A program made the position numbers and the translations under genes. 64,000 bases of DNA from SAR86 cluster bacterium AG-313-D11 (GTDB lineage: Bacteria; Pseudomonadota; Gammaproteobacteria; Magnimaribacterales; D2472). This document shows positions 55,142 to 64,000 of this stretch, one piece after another; position 1 is the stretch's first letter, and each line of letters starts with the position of its first letter. The notes below the pieces were generated by a model. The model did not search any database. It saw only the letters and a list, made by a program, of their open reading frames with translations, and had not been told where the DNA came from. The stretch is from contig QBVW01000004.1 of NCBI GenBank assembly GCA_003284215.1, positions 61,137 to 125,136 of the forward strand. The letters run 5' to 3'.

Positions 55142-55770
55142 TGAAGGATCCAAAGCTTTTTTTGGTTTCCGCTCCATCTGGCGCAGGCAAGTCATCTTTG
55201 ATTGACGCAGTATTAGCATCAGCCAAACAGTCTGATTTGGCTTTGGAGCTATCTATTTCTTACACAACGAGATCACCAAGAAAAGGCGAATCAAATGGCA
55301 ATCAATATTTCTTTATTTCTGAAGAAGACTTTATAAATAAAAAGAATTCTAATTTTTTTCTTGAACATGCAGAAGTGCATGGCAATTGGTACGGCACCTC
55401 TGTAGATTTTGTTGAATCAAAACTGAGCTCTGGGATAAATTTAATTCTTGAGATTGATGTTCAAGGATTTAGGCAGATTAATGAACTTGATATTCAATAT
55501 GAGTCTATATTCATTCTCCCTCCATCCATTCATTCTTTAGAGGAAAGAATTAAAAGCAGAGGAGACGAAGACTTAGAAGCTATAAATTTAAGACTAAAAA
55601 ATGCCAAAGACGAATTAACTTATGCAAATGAATATTCGCATATAGTTATTAATGACTTGTTTGATGATGCAGAAAGGGAGCTTTTTAAAATTATTGCCCA
55701 AGAAAAGCTGTCAAATAGAGAAAAAACAGAAGAAGTACAACAGTTTTTAGCTCAGCTCTTGTCTTATTAG
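55141..55770 (+). CDS. gmk: Guanylate kinase
   Basis: 209 residues. Walker A is SAPSGAGKSS at residues 10-19, SYTTRSPRKGESNGNQYFF binds GMP, and HGNWYGTS follows. It phosphorylates GMP to GDP. I use ATG 55141; a GTG one codon earlier is in frame. It sits before rpoZ and spoT, the order known from E. coli. Confidence 0.97.
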   Translation: MKDPKLFLVSAPSGAGKSSLIDAVLASAKQSDLALELSISYTTRSPRKGESNGNQYFFISEEDFINKKNSNFFLEHAEVHGNWYGTSVDFVESKLSSGINLILEIDVQGFRQINELDIQYESIFILPPSIHSLEERIKSRGDEDLEAINLRLKNAKDELTYANEYSHIVINDLFDDAERELFKIIAQEKLSNREKTEEVQQFLAQLLSY

Positions 55771-55809
55771 GTAAATAAACACTAAAATACGCCCTCGAGG
55801 ATAAACATT

Positions 55810-56082
55810 ATGGCAAGAATTACAGTAGAAGGTTGCTTAGATAAAGTCGAAAGCAGATTTGAGTTAATCTTATTGGCTTCTGGAAGAGCTAGACAGCTTT
55901 CAACAACCAGCAGAGAACCAATGGTAGAGTGGGAAGATGATAAGCCTACTATTGTGGCTTTGAGAGAAATAGAAGAAGGACTTATTACAAAAGAAATCCT
56001 TGATCAGACTCTCGAAGAGGACTTGCTTTTAGATGAGTTTGCTATTGATAGAGAAAAGCCACAAGACGATACTATCGGCTGA
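55810..56082 (+). CDS. rpoZ: RNA polymerase omega subunit
   Basis: 90 residues beginning [23 protein letters not shown], the classic omega start, then SGRARQLS and [15 protein letters not shown]. It helps assemble beta-prime, and in E. coli it is part of a ppGpp site. It sits 39 bases after gmk and 21 bases before spoT, linking the ppGpp target and synthase. Confidence 0.97.
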   Translation: MARITVEGCLDKVESRFELILLASGRARQLSTTSREPMVEWEDDKPTIVALREIEEGLITKEILDQTLEEDLLLDEFAIDREKPQDDTIG

Positions 56083-56103
56083 TGCTAATCCTGGAGCTTC
56101 TCA

Positions 56104-58326
56104 TTGAGTGACCGGGCTATACCCAATCAAGTTCTCTTAGATTTCTCTAATAGAACCCTCCTTGCATCAGTTCCAAAAAAACTATACGAATCTGCAAAAG
56201 TTTATTTCACTTCTAAAGAGCTAGACCTTTTACAAACTGCATATAATATAGCCTTCGAGGCACACAAGGATCAATTTCGCAAAGAGGGCTCAGAATACAT
56301 AACTCATCCTGTTGCAGTGGCATCAATCTTAATCGAGTTGCATTTAGATATTGAAACAGTCTGTGCGGGTTTAATGCATGATGTCCTTGAAGACAGTTTT
56401 ATCAAAAAATCTTACCTAGAGAAGTTATTCGGTAAAGAGATAGTGGCAATTGTAGATGGTGTCAGTAATTTAAATAAACTAGATTTTGTAAATATAGAAG
56501 ATCGTAATGCGAACAATTTACAAAAAATGGCCTTAGCTATGTCTAAGGATATAAGAGTAATAATTGTAAAGCTTTGCGATAGATTGCATAACATGCGTAC
56601 TATTGAATTCCTGCCTAGAGAAAAACAGATAACAAAATCAATTGAGACTTTAGAGTTATATGGACCGATTGCGATTAGAATCGGAATGCAAAATATTCGA
56701 ATTGAGCTTGAAGATTTAGCTTTCAAGTGTATTCATCCGATGCGAGCAAGAATGCTGGAGTCTGCTGTAAAAGAATCTGTTGGAGGACGCAAAAAAATTA
56801 TTTCTAAGCTTCGAAAACAATTTAAATATCATTTAAAAAATAATGACATAGTTGCAACAGCTAAAGGTCGTCAAAAATCTTTATATAGTATTTACAACAA
56901 AATTAAACACAAGAAAAAACCCTTTTCACAATTATTAGATGTATATGCTTTTCGAGTGATTGTTAATTCAGTGGATGATGCATACAGAGCTTTAGGTGTC
57001 ATACATAATTTGCATAAACCAATCGGAAATAGATTTAAAGACTATATTGCGATTCCCAAAACAAATGGTTACCAAGCCATACATACTTCTCTAATTGCGC
57101 TTGATGGAATTCCAATTGAGGTACAAATTCAAACCAAAAGCATGGAAATAATTGCTCAAAATGGTATTTCCGCTCATTGGTCATATAAAACAAAAGACTC
57201 AGTAAGCTCAGAATTAATGGGAGCAAAAAAATGGATTGAGAGTTTTTCTACACTTAATGAAGTTTCTGTAGATTCTCATGAATTTGTGGAATCTATCAAA
57301 ACTGATTTAGTTTACGATGAAGTTTACGTCTTTACTCCAACTGGAAAAATTGTAAATTTAAAATCAGGTTCTACTCCTATTGATTTTGCATATGAGCTTC
57401 ATACTGAGCTGGGTAATAAAGCTATAGGATGCAAAGTTAATAGGAAATACGCGCCATTAAATATACGTTTAGAAAATGGGCAATCAATTGAAATCATTGT
57501 CTCTGCTAATGAACAAGTTAATCCAGACTGGTTGAACTTTGTTGCTACAAGTAAAGCAAGATCTTCTATTCGTTTTGCACTTCGTAAGCAAAAAATTTCT
57601 CAGGCTAGAAAAGCCGGTAAGCTACTTTTAGAAAGTGAATTAAAACGAGGTGGAGCTACGCTCGATCAGTATCGTGGAAGCAGAATGTCTAGAATTCTAG
57701 AAATGATTGGAGTTAAATCTTTAAATGAACTTTTAACTGACTTAGGGTCTGGAAAGAAAACCGGGGCATTGGTTGCTGAGAGATTTTTCTCAGGTTTAAA
57801 AATTAAAAAGAATTTAAATTCTGCGGTTAAAGCCATGATTCTATCTGATCATCAGATTGAGGGAGTCTCTGTTATCTACGCAAAATGCTGTATGCCTATC
57901 CATGGCGATCCAATAACCGCTCATTCAGATACAGATAGGGGAATTGTTATACATCATGCAAGATGCAGACAGGTTGCTCCTCATAGAAGTCATAATGTTT
58001 CATCAAGATATGTACCAGCAATGTGGGGTAGCGATAGAAAGGAACGCCACTACAAAGGGCATGTAAAAATTCATGCAGAAGACAGACCAGGAATTCTTGC
58101 AGATATCGCCTCAGTCTTTACTAAGTCCAACCTCAATATAGTGAATATACAAAGCAGAGATATTGATGCGATGATCATTGAATTTATTGTAGAGGTAGAG
58201 GTGCTTAATACTGATTCTATAAATCAATTGATGGTAAAATTACGCTCACTTAGATACGTTTCAAGCTGTTCAAGAATAGTAAATGACACTAAAACAAAAA
58301 ATGAAAAAACCAATTTCTACAAATAA
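56104..58326 (+). CDS. spoT: Bifunctional (p)ppGpp synthetase/hydrolase
   Basis: 740 residues. The HD hydrolase domain has THPVAVASILIELHLD and GLMHDVLEDS. The synthetase domain has YAFRVIVNSVDDAYRALG and NRFKDYIAIPKTNGYQAIHTS; the RFKD motif is that of bifunctional Rel/SpoT, not monofunctional RelA. The TGS domain (VYVFTPTGKIVNLKSG), a conserved Cys-rich region (AKCCMPIHGD) and a C-terminal ACT domain (EDRPGILADIASVF) follow. It starts at TTG 56104, with GGAG at 56093-56096. Its last 26 bases overlap ridA. Confidence 0.96.
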   Translation: MSDRAIPNQVLLDFSNRTLLASVPKKLYESAKVYFTSKELDLLQTAYNIAFEAHKDQFRKEGSEYITHPVAVASILIELHLDIETVCAGLMHDVLEDSFIKKSYLEKLFGKEIVAIVDGVSNLNKLDFVNIEDRNANNLQKMALAMSKDIRVIIVKLCDRLHNMRTIEFLPREKQITKSIETLELYGPIAIRIGMQNIRIELEDLAFKCIHPMRARMLESAVKESVGGRKKIISKLRKQFKYHLKNNDIVATAKGRQKSLYSIYNKIKHKKKPFSQLLDVYAFRVIVNSVDDAYRALGVIHNLHKPIGNRFKDYIAIPKTNGYQAIHTSLIALDGIPIEVQIQTKSMEIIAQNGISAHWSYKTKDSVSSELMGAKKWIESFSTLNEVSVDSHEFVESIKTDLVYDEVYVFTPTGKIVNLKSGSTPIDFAYELHTELGNKAIGCKVNRKYAPLNIRLENGQSIEIIVSANEQVNPDWLNFVATSKARSSIRFALRKQKISQARKAGKLLLESELKRGGATLDQYRGSRMSRILEMIGVKSLNELLTDLGSGKKTGALVAERFFSGLKIKKNLNSAVKAMILSDHQIEGVSVIYAKCCMPIHGDPITAHSDTDRGIVIHHARCRQVAPHRSHNVSSRYVPAMWGSDRKERHYKGHVKIHAEDRPGILADIASVFTKSNLNIVNIQSRDIDAMIIEFIVEVEVLNTDSINQLMVKLRSLRYVSSCSRIVNDTKTKNEKTNFYK

Positions 58327-58684
58327 GGCTCCGGCAGCCATTGGGCCATATTCTCAAGCTATTCAATGGGGAGACGTTGTATTTATTTCAGGACAGGTAG
58401 CTTTTATTCCCTCAACCACAGAACTAAATAATGATACTTTCGAGAATGAGGTAAATCAGGTCATAGATAATTTAGATGCAATCTGCAAAGAAGCAGGGGG
58501 AAATTTGGATAACATATTAAAACTAAGTATTTTTTTAACAGATCTTTCCAATTTTGATGCTGTGAATAATCTCATGAAGCAAAGATTTTCTGAACCTTTT
58601 CCTGCTCGCTCAACAATTGAGGTATCCAGATTACCAAAAGATGTCAATATTGAAATTGATGCCATTTTGTCCATAGAAGTGTAA
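58301..58684 (+). CDS. ridA: RidA-family enamine/imine deaminase
   Basis: 127 residues. KAPAAIGPYSQAIQWGDVVFISGQ and the active arginine block PARSTIEVSRLPKDVNIEIDAI are diagnostic. RidA hydrolyses 2-aminoacrylate-type imines made by PLP enzymes. I start at ATG 58301 by comparison with the known N-terminus; ATG 58283 would add six residues. Its stop overlaps the pyrB start (TAATG). Confidence 0.95.
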   Translation: MKKPISTNKAPAAIGPYSQAIQWGDVVFISGQVAFIPSTTELNNDTFENEVNQVIDNLDAICKEAGGNLDNILKLSIFLTDLSNFDAVNNLMKQRFSEPFPARSTIEVSRLPKDVNIEIDAILSIEV

Positions 58685-59598
58685 TGTCCAAAAACCTAGT
58701 TAACTTTTCTGATCTTGCTAAAAAAGATATCTTTGACTTAATTGAGCTTGCAAATAATTTCAAATCTGAAGACTCTTTAAATTATCGGGATGAAAATTTA
58801 TTTCCAGATAAGAAGATTGCCTCTATGTTTTGTGAGCCAAGTACTAGGACTAAATTATCTTTTGAAATAGCTGCTCATAATCTTGGAGCAAAATTTATAG
58901 ATTTTGACTTATCTAATTCATCTATGAACAAAGGTGAAACCCTTGAGGATACTCTAGATGCTATGCAGATGATGGGTGTTGATTTGTGTATTCTGCGTCA
59001 CACCGAATCAGTAATCCATGATTTTGTAAAAAACTTTTCAAATATGCAGTTTATTAATGCGGGTGAGGGCTCAATTTCACATCCCACTCAAACATTAATT
59101 GATTTAATGACTATTCATGAATCAAAAGAAAAATTTGAGAACTTGAATATCACCATTGTTGGTGATCTTGATCATTCAAGAGTGGTGAATTCTTTTATAG
59201 AAGCAATTCAAATTGTTGGATATAAAAGCATAACGTTTTGTGGACATCCTGATCTCTGTAAAAATTTTATAGAAAGTCCAATTGGGAACTTTGAGCCTGA
59301 ACTAGAAACTGCATTGCAAGATGCTAATGTTGTGATGGCCTTAAGGATTCAGAATGAAAGGTTGTCAGAAAAACTGACCATCAGCGCAAGTGATTACGTT
59401 GAGAGATATCAAATCAATGTTGATACACTTCAGGTGGCTGATCCTGAAATGATATTATTGCATCCTGGACCGGTAAACTTTGGAATTGAATTAAGCAAAG
59501 AAGCTAGTGAGTTAGAAAATTGTAAAATTAGAGATCAAATCTTTAATGGTGTTGGTATGAGGATGGCGATCTTGACTAAGCTTTTCTCTCAAGCATAA
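58684..59598 (+). CDS. pyrB: Aspartate carbamoyltransferase catalytic chain
   Basis: 304 residues. Ser53-Thr54-Arg55-Thr56 in FCEPSTRTKLSFE binds carbamoyl phosphate, and SHPTQTLIDLMTIHE is the second signature; HPGPVNFGIEL contacts aspartate. It makes carbamoyl aspartate in pyrimidine synthesis. The pyrI or pyrC partner is not adjacent. It overlaps ribE tail to tail by 23 bases. Confidence 0.95.
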   Translation: MSKNLVNFSDLAKKDIFDLIELANNFKSEDSLNYRDENLFPDKKIASMFCEPSTRTKLSFEIAAHNLGAKFIDFDLSNSSMNKGETLEDTLDAMQMMGVDLCILRHTESVIHDFVKNFSNMQFINAGEGSISHPTQTLIDLMTIHESKEKFENLNITIVGDLDHSRVVNSFIEAIQIVGYKSITFCGHPDLCKNFIESPIGNFEPELETALQDANVVMALRIQNERLSEKLTISASDYVERYQINVDTLQVADPEMILLHPGPVNFGIELSKEASELENCKIRDQIFNGVGMRMAILTKLFSQA

Positions 59599-60187
59599 CT
59601 CTTTTTACTGTTTCTACGGTATTAATGGTTGCTTGTTCTACCTCAATGTTTATAAGATCTCCCTTTTTTATCTCTTTGAAAGTAGTGACTGATACAGTTT
59701 CAGGAATGAGGTGGATATAGAATGATGACTTGAGCACTTTTCCAATAGTTAAGCTACATCCATTTAATGCCACATAGCCTTTGTAAAAAAAATATTCTCT
59801 TAAGCGAGAAGGAATTTTAATTTGCAGATCTTTTGTTTCCTGCTTATTAATTACTTTTACAACCTCTCCGGTTCCGTGAATATGACCAGAAACTAGATGC
59901 CCACCAATTTCTGTATTAGCTGTCATGGAGCGCTCGAGGTTGACTTTGCTTGATCTAGATATATTTTTTAAGTTTGTTTTATCTAGCGTTTCCTCAATAA
60001 CATCAAATTCCAAGGTATCTGTTTTACTTTTTTTTACGGTCAGGCAGACCCCATTAACTGAAACGCTGGCACCTTTTAATAAATTTTTAGAAAAGCCTTT
60101 TGGGGCTTTGATGATCAATGTTATGTAATCTTTGAATTTAATAATTTTTTGAACATGACCCTTGCCGGTAACAATTCCAGTAAACAT
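59576..60187 (-). CDS. ribE: Riboflavin synthase, alpha chain
   Basis: 203 residues of two lumazine-binding repeats. [15 protein letters not shown] opens repeat one, with SVNGVCLTVKK, and TEIGGHLVSGHIHGTGEVV opens the second, with ALNGCSLTI. It dismutates two lumazines to riboflavin. I begin at the canonical MFTGIV (60187), not at 60199. Its start overlaps the pyrE stop by one base. Confidence 0.95.
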   Translation of the reverse strand: MFTGIVTGKGHVQKIIKFKDYITLIIKAPKGFSKNLLKGASVSVNGVCLTVKKSKTDTLEFDVIEETLDKTNLKNISRSSKVNLERSMTANTEIGGHLVSGHIHGTGEVVKVINKQETKDLQIKIPSRLREYFFYKGYVALNGCSLTIGKVLKSSFYIHLIPETVSVTTFKEIKKGDLINIEVEQATINTVETVKRVMLERKA

Positions 60188-60834
60188 TATGCGCCCCAAC
60201 TAACTCTGTATTGTTCTAATTCCTCTACAAAGCAACGGAAATTTTGATTATCGTAAGAGTAATTTATAAGAACATCCAAGTTGATAATAGACGAGACATG
60301 AATGCCAAAATTTTTTTCGAGCTCTGTTTTAGCTGACAACTCACTATTTCCTTTTTCTTGCCTATCTAAGCCAACAAGGAAGTTCTTAGGTGTCGCATTC
60401 AAATTGTCTAAAATTTTAATGGATTCCCTTGCAGCTGTTCCTGCGGACAAAACATCATCAACAATCAATACGTTTCCAACTGGATCAGCCCCAATAATAT
60501 TGCCGCCCTCACCATGATCTTTGATTTCTTTTCTATTGAAAGAAAGAGGACAAGGATTGCCTCTTTGACTAAAGACCGTTGCAACAATTGACCCAAGGAA
60601 GATTCCTTTATATGCGGGACCATACAGACAGTCAAATTCCATGCACGAATCTTCAATAGCATCGACATAACAATTAGCTAGTTTAAATAAATCACAGCCA
60701 TTTAGCATTTTTGCTGCATTAAAAAAATATGGGCTATCTCTTCCGGATTTTAGCTTAAATTTTCCAAACTCTAAGGCCTTTGATTGAAGCGCTAATTCAA
60801 TGAAAGTGTTTTGAAAATCTTTTAGCTCAGACAT
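60187..60834 (-). CDS. pyrE: Orotate phosphoribosyltransferase
   Basis: 215 residues. The PRPP loop is [18 protein letters not shown], preceded by [11 protein letters not shown] and [12 protein letters not shown]. It makes OMP from orotate and PRPP. It overlaps rph by 13 bases, the rph-pyrE order of E. coli, where rph translation affects pyrE expression by attenuation. No leader attenuator is visible because the genes overlap. Confidence 0.96.
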   Translation of the reverse strand: MSELKDFQNTFIELALQSKALEFGKFKLKSGRDSPYFFNAAKMLNGCDLFKLANCYVDAIEDSCMEFDCLYGPAYKGIFLGSIVATVFSQRGNPCPLSFNRKEIKDHGEGGNIIGADPVGNVLIVDDVLSAGTAARESIKILDNLNATPKNFLVGLDRQEKGNSELSAKTELEKNFGIHVSSIINLDVLINYSYDNQNFRCFVEELEQYRVSWGA

Positions 60835-61526
60835 GACTTTTGAAAACTTACTATATCTGCAATACCATTTGAAGCAGATTCAATCATTTCATCGAGTTCA
60901 TTTTTAGTGAAAGGATATTTTTCAGCTGTTCCTTGGATTTCTATGATTCCGCCGCTTTCGGTCATTACCACGTTCAAATCTGTATCAGCAGAACTATCTT
61001 CATCATAATCTAAATCTAAAAGTGGGCGGCCCTCTTTTAATCCTATCGAGACAGCTGCTACATGCTCTTTAATTGCTCTTTGATCATCGTGAGAGTTTTT
61101 GATGGCTTCAAATAAAGCAACGCAAGCGCCTGAAATAGATGCCGTTCTTGTTCCTCCATCTGCTTGAATGACATCACAATCTATATTGATTGTTTTATCC
61201 TTTAAATATTTTAGATCAACAGCTTGCCTTAATGATCTGCCTATCAATCGTTGAATTTCCATGGTTCTGCCACTTTGTTTGCCTCTGGCAGCCTCTCTAT
61301 TCATTCTTTCATGGGTTGATCGAGGCAACATTCCATATTCTGCAGTTATCCAGCCTTCATTTGAGCCTCTCATCCATCTGGGTACATGATTTTCAATGCT
61401 TGCTGTGCAAATTACATGAGTGTCTCCAAACTTTATTAAGGCAGAACCTTCAGCATGTTTATTAACACCAACCTCAATTTCTAAAGGCCTCATTTCATCA
61501 TTTAATCTATTATTTTTTCTTGTCAT
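60822..61526 (-). CDS. rph: Ribonuclease PH
   Basis: 234-residue phosphorolytic exonuclease that trims tRNA 3' ends. [40 protein letters not shown] and the active [19 protein letters not shown] are intact, so unlike E. coli K-12 rph it is not frameshifted. It is divergent from the amidohydrolase gene with 57 bases between starts. Confidence 0.97.
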   Translation of the reverse strand: MTRKNNRLNDEMRPLEIEVGVNKHAEGSALIKFGDTHVICTASIENHVPRWMRGSNEGWITAEYGMLPRSTHERMNREAARGKQSGRTMEIQRLIGRSLRQAVDLKYLKDKTINIDCDVIQADGGTRTASISGACVALFEAIKNSHDDQRAIKEHVAAVSIGLKEGRPLLDLDYDEDSSADTDLNVVMTESGGIIEIQGTAEKYPFTKNELDEMIESASNGIADIVSFQKSCLS

Positions 61527-61583
61527 ATAAATATTATATCTCTTTAAATGGTCCTATAATCTTTAATAAGAGGAAAATCTATT

Positions 61584-62993
61584 ATGAATAACAAAGTACT
61601 TTTACCTTTACTGCTTTTTACTATTATCAGTTGCTCTGAAAGTTTTAATATCGATCTTTCATTTGGAGATTCTGAGTCAGAATCAATTAATCCAGGAGTT
61701 GATAATGCCTTTGCTTCAACCTATGTTCCGATGAATTCAGAGCCAATACTTTTTAGGTCAGCTAACATTTATGATGGTTTGGGAGGAGAATTTCGAAATT
61801 ACGATTTATTGCTTTCGAAAGGCAAAATTTTAGAAATTGGTGAATCTATAAAAGCTCCAGGCGTTAAAGTTATTGATGCAACCGATAAATGGATTACTCC
61901 GGGCATTATTGATATTCATTCTCACATGGGTGTTTATTCTGCTCCTGGAGTTTCTACTAGTTCTGATGGCAATGAGGCAACTTCTCCAGTAACAGCTGAA
62001 GTTTGGGCCGAGCATTCACTTTGGACTCAAGATCCTCAATTTGCTCTTGCATTAAAGGGAGGGGTAACTACTTTTCACGTGCTACCAGGATCAGCAAATT
62101 TATTTGGTGGCAGAGGCGCAACTTTTAAAAATGTATCGCAAAATACTGTTCAAGCCATGAAATTTCCTGGTGCGCCACATTCACTCAAGATGGCTTGTGG
62201 CGAAAACCCTAAACGAGTTTATGGTAACCGCAGACAGGCTCCTTCAACAAGAATGGGCAATATGGCAGGCTATCGGAGTGCCTGGATAGGTGCTGTTGAA
62301 TACACTGATGGGATGAATGAAAAAAACTCAAATAGAAGACCAACTCGGGATTTAGCCATGGACACTTTAATGGGAGTCTTAAATGGAGAGATTCTTATTC
62401 AAAATCATTGTTATCGAGCTGAAGAAATGGCAATGATGATAGAGTTATCAAAAGAGTTTAATTATAAAATTACCGCTTTTCACCATGCCGTTGAAGCCTA
62501 TAAGATAGCTGACCTTTTAGCAGACGAAGGAATTTGTGCTGCTTTATGGGCTGATTGGTGGGGCTTCAAGCATGAAGCTTATGATATGGTTCAGGCAAAT
62601 GTAGCAATAATTGATCAAGCTAGAAATGGAACAGGATGCGCAATAGTTCACTCAGATGATGCTGTGGGGATTCAACATCTCAATCAAGAAGCAGCCAAAG
62701 CTATGGCTGCTGGAAATCGAGCTGGCTTTGAAATTTCTAAAGCTCATGCCATGCGCTGGATTACAAGCAATCCTGCTAAAGCAGCAGGAATACTTGATCA
62801 AACAGGCAGCATAGAAGTTGGTAAAGATGCTGATGTAGTTGTTTGGAATGGTAATCCTTTTAGTGTCTATTCTAGGGCAGAAAAAGTTTTGATAGATGGT
62901 GCTTTAGCATTCGATATGGATGATCCTAGAATTCAACCTATTACTGATTTTGATTTAGGAATTATTAAACCTCAAGACAACAGAGTTCAATAA
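61584..62993 (+). CDS. Exported amidohydrolase (imidazolonepropionase-like), lipoprotein
   Basis: 469 residues. A lipoprotein signal ends at Cys17 (LLLFTIISC). The TIM-barrel amidohydrolase has its metal pair HxH in GIIDIHSHMGVYSAPGVS, then QNHCYRAEEM, AFHHAVEAYK, and the late acid in AIVHSDDAVG. The C-terminal ILDQTGSIEVGKDADVVVWNGNPF is typical of the family. Marine homologues occur in pairs with the next gene. Peptide-like or cyclic amide substrates are possible. Confidence 0.9.
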   Translation: MNNKVLLPLLLFTIISCSESFNIDLSFGDSESESINPGVDNAFASTYVPMNSEPILFRSANIYDGLGGEFRNYDLLLSKGKILEIGESIKAPGVKVIDATDKWITPGIIDIHSHMGVYSAPGVSTSSDGNEATSPVTAEVWAEHSLWTQDPQFALALKGGVTTFHVLPGSANLFGGRGATFKNVSQNTVQAMKFPGAPHSLKMACGENPKRVYGNRRQAPSTRMGNMAGYRSAWIGAVEYTDGMNEKNSNRRPTRDLAMDTLMGVLNGEILIQNHCYRAEEMAMMIELSKEFNYKITAFHHAVEAYKIADLLADEGICAALWADWWGFKHEAYDMVQANVAIIDQARNGTGCAIVHSDDAVGIQHLNQEAAKAMAAGNRAGFEISKAHAMRWITSNPAKAAGILDQTGSIEVGKDADVVVWNGNPFSVYSRAEKVLIDGALAFDMDDPRIQPITDFDLGIIKPQDNRVQ

Positions 62994-62994
62994 C

Positions 62995-64000
62995 ATGAAA
63001 AGATTATTTATAACATTAGCTTTAGCTTTACTTGCAGCTCCTATTTTGTCAGGAACAGTTTTGTTAAAAGGTGGTTTAGTGCACTCAGGAAATGATAGGG
63101 TTGCAACTGTCCAAGATATTCTTATTTCTGAAAATATTATTATTGGTGTTGGCAATAATTTAATTATTGATGGCAATACTAGAGTGATTGAGGTGAATGG
63201 GCTGCCAGTCACGCCAGGATTAATTTCACCAATGAGCAATTTAGGAATAGTTGAGATTAATGCTTTAGATGTTACTCGTGATGATGAGTCAGATCTTTTA
63301 AGTGCTGGCTTTAGTATTTTTAATGCATTCAATCCTCACTCAACTGGCATTCCTTGGAATAGAAGTAATGGAGTTACTAGCGCAATCAGTACACCTAGCG
63401 CATCTTCTTTTCCAATTTTTGGACTAGGCTCACATTTTGTTTTGGATGGAAGTCTTAAAATTAAGGGATCCAAAGATATAGCTATGTTTGGTAGGTTGGG
63501 CTCATCTAATGGATCTCGCGCCGAAACTCTATCTCTCCTTGAGTCGTTATTAGAAATAGGAAAACTGGCAAAGAGTATGCCCATTAAAGAAATTCTAGAA
63601 ATGACTATTGCTGATCAGCTAGAGCTTCAAGTTCAAGATATTATTGCATTAGGAAAAGTGGTTAATGATGGAATGCCATTTATCATAGAAACAAACAGAG
63701 CCGTTGATATTCTCCAAGCATTAGCTTTGAAGCAAAAATATGGGTTGAATCTGGTATTAGCTAGCGTTGAAGAGGCGCCAATGGTTTTAAGCAAACTTCA
63801 AGAAAGCAATACACCGGTGATTATAGACCCTATGGATAATATCCCTAATTCATTCGATGAACTTGGCTCAAGTTTAGATTTAGGCAGAATACTGGATCAA
63901 GCGGGAATACCAATTATGTTTAGCACTCAAAGAAGTCATAATTATCACCTTATGAGACAAGGATCTGGAAATGCGGTAGCTCATGGGATGTCTTATGGAG
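62995..64000 (+). CDS. Exported amidohydrolase-fold protein, HxH absent, 3' end outside window
   Basis: The frame is open to the right edge (335 codons seen). A signal peptide (MKRLFITLALALLAAPILSG) precedes LLKGGLVHSGNDRVATVQD, which is the amidohydrolase beta-sandwich start. Where the catalytic family reads TPGLIDxHxH, this reads VTPGLISPMSNLGIVEINAL, so the metal-binding histidines are missing. The start is one base after the stop of the preceding amidohydrolase. It could be a non-catalytic partner subunit. The C-terminal half is not visible. Confidence 0.85.
   Translation, partial: MKRLFITLALALLAAPILSGTVLLKGGLVHSGNDRVATVQDILISENIIIGVGNNLIIDGNTRVIEVNGLPVTPGLISPMSNLGIVEINALDVTRDDESDLLSAGFSIFNAFNPHSTGIPWNRSNGVTSAISTPSASSFPIFGLGSHFVLDGSLKIKGSKDIAMFGRLGSSNGSRAETLSLLESLLEIGKLAKSMPIKEILEMTIADQLELQVQDIIALGKVVNDGMPFIIETNRAVDILQALALKQKYGLNLVLASVEEAPMVLSKLQESNTPVIIDPMDNIPNSFDELGSSLDLGRILDQAGIPIMFSTQRSHNYHLMRQGSGNAVAHGMSYG

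Overview
The window reads as a stretch of chromosome from a free-living marine gammaproteobacterium with a small, AT-rich, tightly packed genome. The SAR86 clade or a close relative is my best guess, from gene content and style rather than any database match. Genes lie almost end to end, start and stop codons often overlap, and five convergent gene pairs share a single four-base TTAG or TTAA double stop. The gene order is gammaproteobacterial: rppH-lgt-thyA-folA, yicC, gmk-rpoZ-spoT, rph-pyrE, ubiC-ubiA, yqiA beside a DUF1249 gene, and rhodanese near grxC.

Layout. 1-4.5 kb holds a Vibrio TonB2-type energy transduction operon (long ExbB, short ExbB, ExbD, TonB, TPR partner). 4.5-8.6 kb holds folA, thyA, lgt, a TauE/SafE permease and rppH, with ptsP missing from its usual place, plus a divergent HAD phosphatase. 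8.6-13 kb is the glycine cleavage operon gcvT-gcvH-gcvP. 13-16.5 kb is a ferric iron ABC importer (fbpABC-like) behind a clear promoter and Fur-type box. 16.5-25 kb is mixed: rmuC, an aminotransferase, hspQ, a YbjQ/sulfotransferase/DUF7220 run, a GPH sugar-type transporter, PhzF, MAPEG, a quinone-reductase-like MDR enzyme and an FAD monooxygenase. 25-32 kb is a co-oriented minus-strand cluster: D-aminoacylase-type amidohydrolase, yajQ, diaminopropionate ammonia-lyase, PhyH dioxygenase, proline iminopeptidase, and an unrecognised beta-barrel/lipoprotein pair.

32.27-34.64 kb is the main accessory feature: a 2.3-kb island inserted into the tRNA-Phe gene. It is bounded by a perfect 52-bp direct repeat that begins exactly at nucleotide 27 of the tRNA (the first base of the anticodon stem) and runs to its CCA end. 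It carries a MORN-repeat gene, a C5-cytosine DNA methyltransferase and a convergent HNH/endonuclease-VII-like nuclease, but no integrase. A nine-base word, AGTGTTCAT, recurs just inside both ends. I read it as a minimal restriction-modification cargo element moved by a recombinase supplied from elsewhere.

34.7-49.3 kb returns to core genes: yggX, mutY, gpmA, grxC, the ntrB-ntrC pair downstream of a type II glutamine synthetase with a sigma-54 promoter and two NtrC sites, ubiC-ubiA, a previously short-missed rubredoxin, a dicarboxylate symporter and a membrane pyrophosphatase. 49.4-51.3 kb is a TPR-methyltransferase fusion whose DNA carries a recent 306-bp internal duplication. 51.4-61.5 kb is housekeeping (recG, yicC, gmk, rpoZ, spoT, ridA, pyrB, ribE, pyrE, rph). 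The right edge has two secreted amidohydrolase-fold proteins in tandem, the second cut by the window end and lacking the metal-binding HxH motif.
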